From Geomonas limicola (GTDB taxonomy: Bacteria > Desulfobacterota > Desulfuromonadia > Geobacterales > Geobacteraceae), in assembly GCF_014193675.1 (NCBI RefSeq), contig NZ_BLXZ01000002.1, forward strand, positions 558,001-622,000: a stretch of DNA of 64,000 nucleotides. Direction: 5' to 3'. The notes below the pieces were generated by a model, which saw only the letters and a list, made by a program, of their open reading frames with translations, made no database searches and was not told the DNA's origin. Both the position numbers and the translations under genes were made by a program. This document shows, in pieces, positions 54,201 through 60,200 of the stretch (its first letter is position 1; every line of letters starts with the position of its first letter).

Positions 54201-57200
54201 AGATCGCCGCGCTGACCTACAACTACGCGGGGAGCGCCACGGCGACCGCGGACGTGGGGACCACCCACGCCATCACCCCGAGCGCCGCCGTCTTTGGCGC
54301 CGGCAGCGCCGCCAACTACCAGATCAGCTACCGCAGCGGCACCCTGACCATCGCCGGCAAGGCCGAGCAGAGCATCAGCTTCGCTCCGCCTACCGCGAAG
54401 AAGTTCGGGGACGCCCCCTTCACCCTGAGCGCCCAGTCCTCCTCCGGGCTCCCGGTCAGCCTGAGCGTCCTGAACGGGCCGGCGACCCTGAGCGGCAACC
54501 TGCTCAGCATCAGCGGCGCGGGGAGCATCAGCCTTGCCGCCAACCAACCGGGCGACCTGAACTACAACCCGGCCCTCCCGGTGAACGCGGTCATCAACGT
54601 GGCCAAGGCGGACCAGGTGATCGTGAACCTCGCCCTGCAGCCCGCCTCGCTCAACGTGAGCGGCACCAGCGCCCTGAGTGCGACCGGCGGTCCCTCGGGG
54701 AGCCCGGTAACCTTCGTCAGCACGACGCCGGCGGTCTGCTCGGTGCAGGGGAATATGGTTCACGCCCTCGCGGCGGGGACCTGCACCGTGGTGGCCAGCC
54801 AGGAAGGGAACCTGAACTACAACGCGGCTCAGCCGTTGAGCCAGAGCCTCAGCGTCGGGGCGGGGGGGCAGCAGATCGGCACCCCGGTCTTCAACCCGAC
54901 GGTGGTCAAGGTGAACGGCAGCACCCAGGTCGTTGCCCAGGGGGGCGCCTCGGGTAACCCGGTGACCTTCACCAGCGCGACTCCCACGGTCTGCTCGGTC
55001 GAGGGGAACACCGTGCACGGCCTGACCGCCGGCAGCTGCACCGTGGTGGCCAACCAGGCCGGCAACGCCGACTACCAGGCGGCCCCGCCGGTCTCGGCCG
55101 GCATCCCGGTGGGCAAGGCGACCCAGAGCATCGGCACCTTGAGCCTCGCACCGTCCACCCTCGGGGTAGGGGGGAGCGCCACCCTCACGGCGAGTGCCAG
55201 CTCCAGCCTCGCGGTTGGCTTCACCAGCACCACTCCGGGGGTTTGCCAGGTCTCCGGCAGCACCCTTAGCGCACTGGCGGCGGGGAACTGCTCCGTGGTT
55301 GCCAGCCAGTCGGGCGACGCCAACTACCTGGCGGCCGCCCCGGTGACCCAGCCCTTCACCATCGGCAAGGGGAGCCAGAGCATCGGCAGCATCAGCCTCG
55401 CCGGTACCCTGAAACTGAACGGTACGGCAACCCTCGTGGCGAGCGCGAGCTCCGGGCTGGGGGTCAGCTTCTTAAGCACGACACCCGACGTCTGCCAGGT
55501 CTCCGGCAGCACGCTCACGGCACTGGCTTCAGGAAACTGCAGCGTCGCCGCCGACCAGGTGGGAGACGCGAACTTCAACCCGGCGCCCCAGGTGACCCAG
55601 AGCTTCACGGTCGCCAAGGCGAGCCAGAACATCGGGACCATCGGCTTTGCCCCGGCGAGCCTCGCGGTGAACGGCACCAGCCAGCTCTTCGCCCAAGGGG
55701 GGGCTTCCGGTAACCCGGTCAGCTTCACGTCCCTCACCGGCGGGGTCTGCCAGGTCTCGGGGAGCACGGTTACCGCGCTTGCGGCCGGCAGCTGCACGGT
55801 CGCCGCCGATCAGGCCGGCAATGTCAACTACAACGCGGCGACCCAGGTTACCCAGGTGATCCAGGTGGCCCAGGCCGCCCAGGTCATCAACGCCCTCGGT
55901 TTCACCCCGAACCAGGTCCAGGTGGGGGGGACCACCCAACTGAGCGCGACCGGCGGCGCCTCCGGCAACCCGGTCAGCTTCAGCTCGCTCACCCCGGCGG
56001 TCTGCAGCGTCTCCGGCAGCACCCTGACCGTCGCTGCCGCCGGCAGCTGCACGGTTGCCGCGGACCAGGCAGGAAACGCGAACTACCTGGCCGCCACCCG
56101 GGTCACCTCGACCATCGTGGCCGGCAAGGCCGGTCAGAGCATCAGCGTCAGCACTCCGGCGCCGGCCACGGCCCCCTACAACGGGCAGTTCACCGTGGCG
56201 GCGACCGCCCCGGGCGGAAGCGTCAGCTACTCCTCGGGGAGCCCGGCCATCTGCAGCAACACCGGGGCCAGCTTCACCATGCTGAGCGGCGCCGGCACCT
56301 GCCTCGTGCTCTTCGACCAGGCCGGCGGCAGCGACTTCAACCCGGCACCCCAGGTGGCGGCCAGCGTCCAGGCGGTCAAGGCCGCCCAGACCATCAGCGT
56401 GACCACCCCGGCACCGGCCTCTTCCAGCTTCAACGGCCAGTTCACCGTGGCGGCCAGCGCCCCGGGGGGCGCGGTCAGCTACTCCTCGGGAAGCCCGGCG
56501 GTCTGCAGCAACACCGGGGCCACCTTCACCATGCTGGCCTCTACCGGCACCTGCCTGGTGCAGTACAGCCAGGCCGGCAGCGCGAACTACGCCGAGGCAA
56601 GCCAGGTAGTCTCCTCCACCACGCTCGGCAAGGCGGCTCAGACCATCGGCACGCTTTCCTTCACCCCGGCCACGCTCTCCTTCGGCACCTCGAGCCAGGC
56701 GAGCGCCCAGGCGAGCTCCGGCCTCACGGTGAGCTTCAGCTCGCTCACCCCGACGGTCTGCAGCGTCTCGGGTACCCAGGTCACCGGCCTCAAGGCGGGG
56801 ACCTGCATCGTGGCCGCCGACCAGCCGGGTAACGCAAACTTCCAGCTGGCACCCCAGGCGACCCAGAACATCACCGTGGCGGCCCAGCTCCCCGGTGCGC
56901 CCGGGATCGGCAGTGCCCAGGCCGGCAACACCCAGGCCACGGTGAGCTTCCAGTCCCCCGCCTCCAACGGCGGCAGCCCGATCACCGGCTACACGGTGAC
57001 CGCCCAGCCGGGCGACATCACTGCCCGCGGGGCCGCCAGCCCGCTCACGGTCTACGGTCTCACCAACGGCACGGCGTACAGCTTCACGGTAACCGCCAGC
57101 AACGCCGCGGGGACCGGCCCGGCCTCCCCCGCCTCCAACGCGGTCACCCCGGGGACCGTGCCGAATCCGCCCACCGCGGTCCAGGCCAGCGCCGGCAACG

Positions 57201-60200
57201 CCAGCGCCCAGGTAAGCTTCACCCCGCCGGTCGACAACGGCGGCAACACCATCGTCAAGTACAGCGTGCTCTCCACCCCGGGCGGCTTCACGGCCAGCGG
57301 GAGCCAGAGCCCGATCATCGTCACCGGGCTCACCAACGGCACCGCGTACAGCTTCACGGTGAGCGCCACCAACGCCATGGGGAGCAGTGCGCCGTCGGCC
57401 CCCTCCACCCCGGTGAAACCGGTCACGGTACCCGGCGCACCGACCGGCGTCGCCGCGACCGGCAACAACGCCAGCGCCACGGTGCGCTTCCTGGCCCCGG
57501 CGGACAACGGCGGCACCCCGGTGACCGGTTTCACGGTAACCTCCAACCCCGGTGGTGTGACGGCGAGCGGCACCCAGAGCCCGATCGCCGTCTCGGGCCT
57601 CACTAACGGCACCTCCTACAGCTTCACGGTGACCGCCCTGAACCTCGCGGGGAGTGGCTCCGCCTCGGCTCCTTCCAACGCGGTGGCCCCGTCGGCCAAC
57701 GTACCGGGCCCCCCGGCCATCACCCAGGTGAGCGGCGCCAACGGGAGCGTCACGGTGAGCTTCTCCGTCCCCGTCTCGGACGGCGGCAGCCCGATCAGCG
57801 GCTACACGGTCACCTCCGCCCCGGGCAACCTGAGCGCAAGCGGTTCCGCGAGCCCCATCACGGTCACCGGGCTCATGAACGGCACCAGCTACAACTTCAC
57901 GGTCACCGCCAGCAACGTGGCCGGAACCGGCGTCCCCTCGGCCCCCTCGGCCGCGGTGGTGCCGGCCACCGTCCCCGACCCGGTGACCGCGGTAACCGCA
58001 AGCGGCGGCAACGGGAGCGCCACGGTGAGCTTCCAGCCTCCGGCCTTCAGCGGCGGCAGCCCGGTCACCGGGTACCTGGTGACCGCAAGCCCCGGAAATA
58101 TCACCAGGGAGGGGACCGCGAGCCCCATCGTGGTGACCGGGCTCACTAACGGCACCAGCTACAGCTTCACTGTCATCGCGCGCAACCTGAAGGGCGATGC
58201 CCCGGCCTCGCCCGCATCCAACAGCGTGACCCCGGACCTGGCACCCGGCGTGCCCGGCGCGGTGCAGGCCGTGGCCGGCAACGGGAGCGCCACGGTGAGC
58301 TTCCAGGCGCCGGTGGCCAACGGCGGCTCGGCCATCGCCGGCTACACGGTGACCTCGACCCCGGGCGGCCTCACGGCAAGCGGGGCCCAGAGCCCGATCA
58401 CGGTCTCCGGCCTTGCAAACGGCACCGCGTACAGCTTCACGGTGACCGCAAACAACGCGACACGCAGCGGTGCCCCCTCGGCCCCCTCCAACAGCGTGAC
58501 CCCGGCCACCGTGCCGGGCGCCCCGGTCGACGTGGTCGCCCAGGGGGGGAACGGGAGCGCCACGGTGAGCTTCGCTATCCCGGCAAGTAACGGCGGCTCG
58601 GCCATCACCGGCTACACGGTGACCGCGACCCCGGGCGGCGTCACGGCGAGCGGGACCCAGAGCCCGATCGTGGTGACCGGTCTTATAAACGGCACGGCGT
58701 ACAGCTTCACGGTAACCGCGGCCAACGCCAAGGGGACCGGCAGCGCCTCGGCTCCCTCCAACAGCGTGACCCCGCTCGCCAACGTGCCGGGCGCCCCGGT
58801 GATCGGGGTGGCCAGCGCCGGCGCCGGCGAGGCCACGGTCAGCTTCACCCCGCCGGTGAACGACGGCGGGTCCGCGATACTCGACTACACGGTGACCTCC
58901 GCGCCGGGGAACCTGACGGCGACCGGCTCCGCGAGCCCGATCACCGTCTCCGGCCTCACCAACGGCGTGCGCTACAGCTTCACGGTGAGCGCCCGCAACG
59001 TGAGTGGTCCCGGTGCCGCCTCCGCCGCCAGCAACGGGGTGGTCCCCGACCTGGTGCCGGCAGCTCCGGCCATGGGGAGCGCCAGCGCCGACTACGGCAT
59101 CGCGACGGTCAGCTTCTCGGCCCCGGCATCCAACGGCGGCACCCCCGTCCTGGGCTACACGGTAACCTCTACCCCGGGCGGCCTCAGCGCGAGCGGGACC
59201 CAAAGCCCGATCACGGTACGCGGCCTCACTAACGGCACCACGTACAGCTTCACGGTGCAGGCGGTGAACGCCAAGGGGGCCGGCGCCCCCTCGGCTGCCT
59301 CCAACACGGTGACCCCGGCGGACGCCACGGCCCCGGCCGTGTACCTCCTGGGGATCCCGGGGGCCCTCCAGGCCGCCGACAGCGCCAGCACGGTCTCCGT
59401 GCCGGTGCTGGCAATCCTCGCCCACGACAACGTGGGGATCACCGGCTACCAGGTGAGCACCAGCTCCGCCAAGCCGGCCGCCGGCGCCGCGGGATGGACC
59501 CCGACGGCTCCCGCGAGCCTGGATATCCCGGCCACCCCGGGGATCCACCAGCTCTACGCCTTTGCCAAGGACGCCGCGGGCAACGTCTCCGACGCGGCGG
59601 GCGCCCAGGTCATCCTGGTCCCGGTAGACACCACCCCGCCGGTCATCATCTCCGGACCGACGGTCACCCTGATCCGGGACAGCTTCGCGGTCATCGAGTG
59701 GCAGACCAGCGAGAGCGCCACCGGCGCCTTGAGCTTCGGCCAGTCCTTCCCGCTGACCGGGACGCAGACCGAGGGGAACTACGGCATCAACCACTCGCTC
59801 ACGGTAAGCGGGCTCACAGCCGACACCACCTACTTCGCCAGCGTGACCGCCACCGACCTCTCCGGCAACGGCCCGAGCTTAAGCCGCGAGATATCCTTCC
59901 GCACCAGCCCGGCACCGGACACCCAGCCCCCCCTGGTGACCGAAGGGCCGGCGCTGATCGGGATCGGGCCGGACAGTGCCACCGTGGTCTGGCGCACCAA
60001 CGAGCCCGCCCAGGGGAGCGTCTACTACGGCACCGCGACCACCCTCGGGTCCACCCAGCCCGAGTCCGGATTCGTCACCGGGCACAGCCTGAAGCTTTCC
60101 GGGCTGGAGCCGCAGACCGTCTACTACCTGAAGGTCTCGGCGAGCGATGTCCTGGGTAACGGCCCGCGCGAGAGCGCCCTGGTCAGCTTCAAGACCACGG

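Noticed and set aside
47735-55018. A 2,427-codon open frame on the minus strand inside the giant gene
   Set aside because: It is antisense to a gene with a signal peptide and recognisable domains. High GC at third codon positions removes stops from the opposite frame, and its translation is low-complexity Gly/Arg/Val/Asp without motifs.
55529-59794. A 1,421-codon minus-strand frame
   Set aside because: Same antisense effect of GC-rich, repeated FN3 and Big-like codons. The repeats appear as matching repeats in the antisense product.
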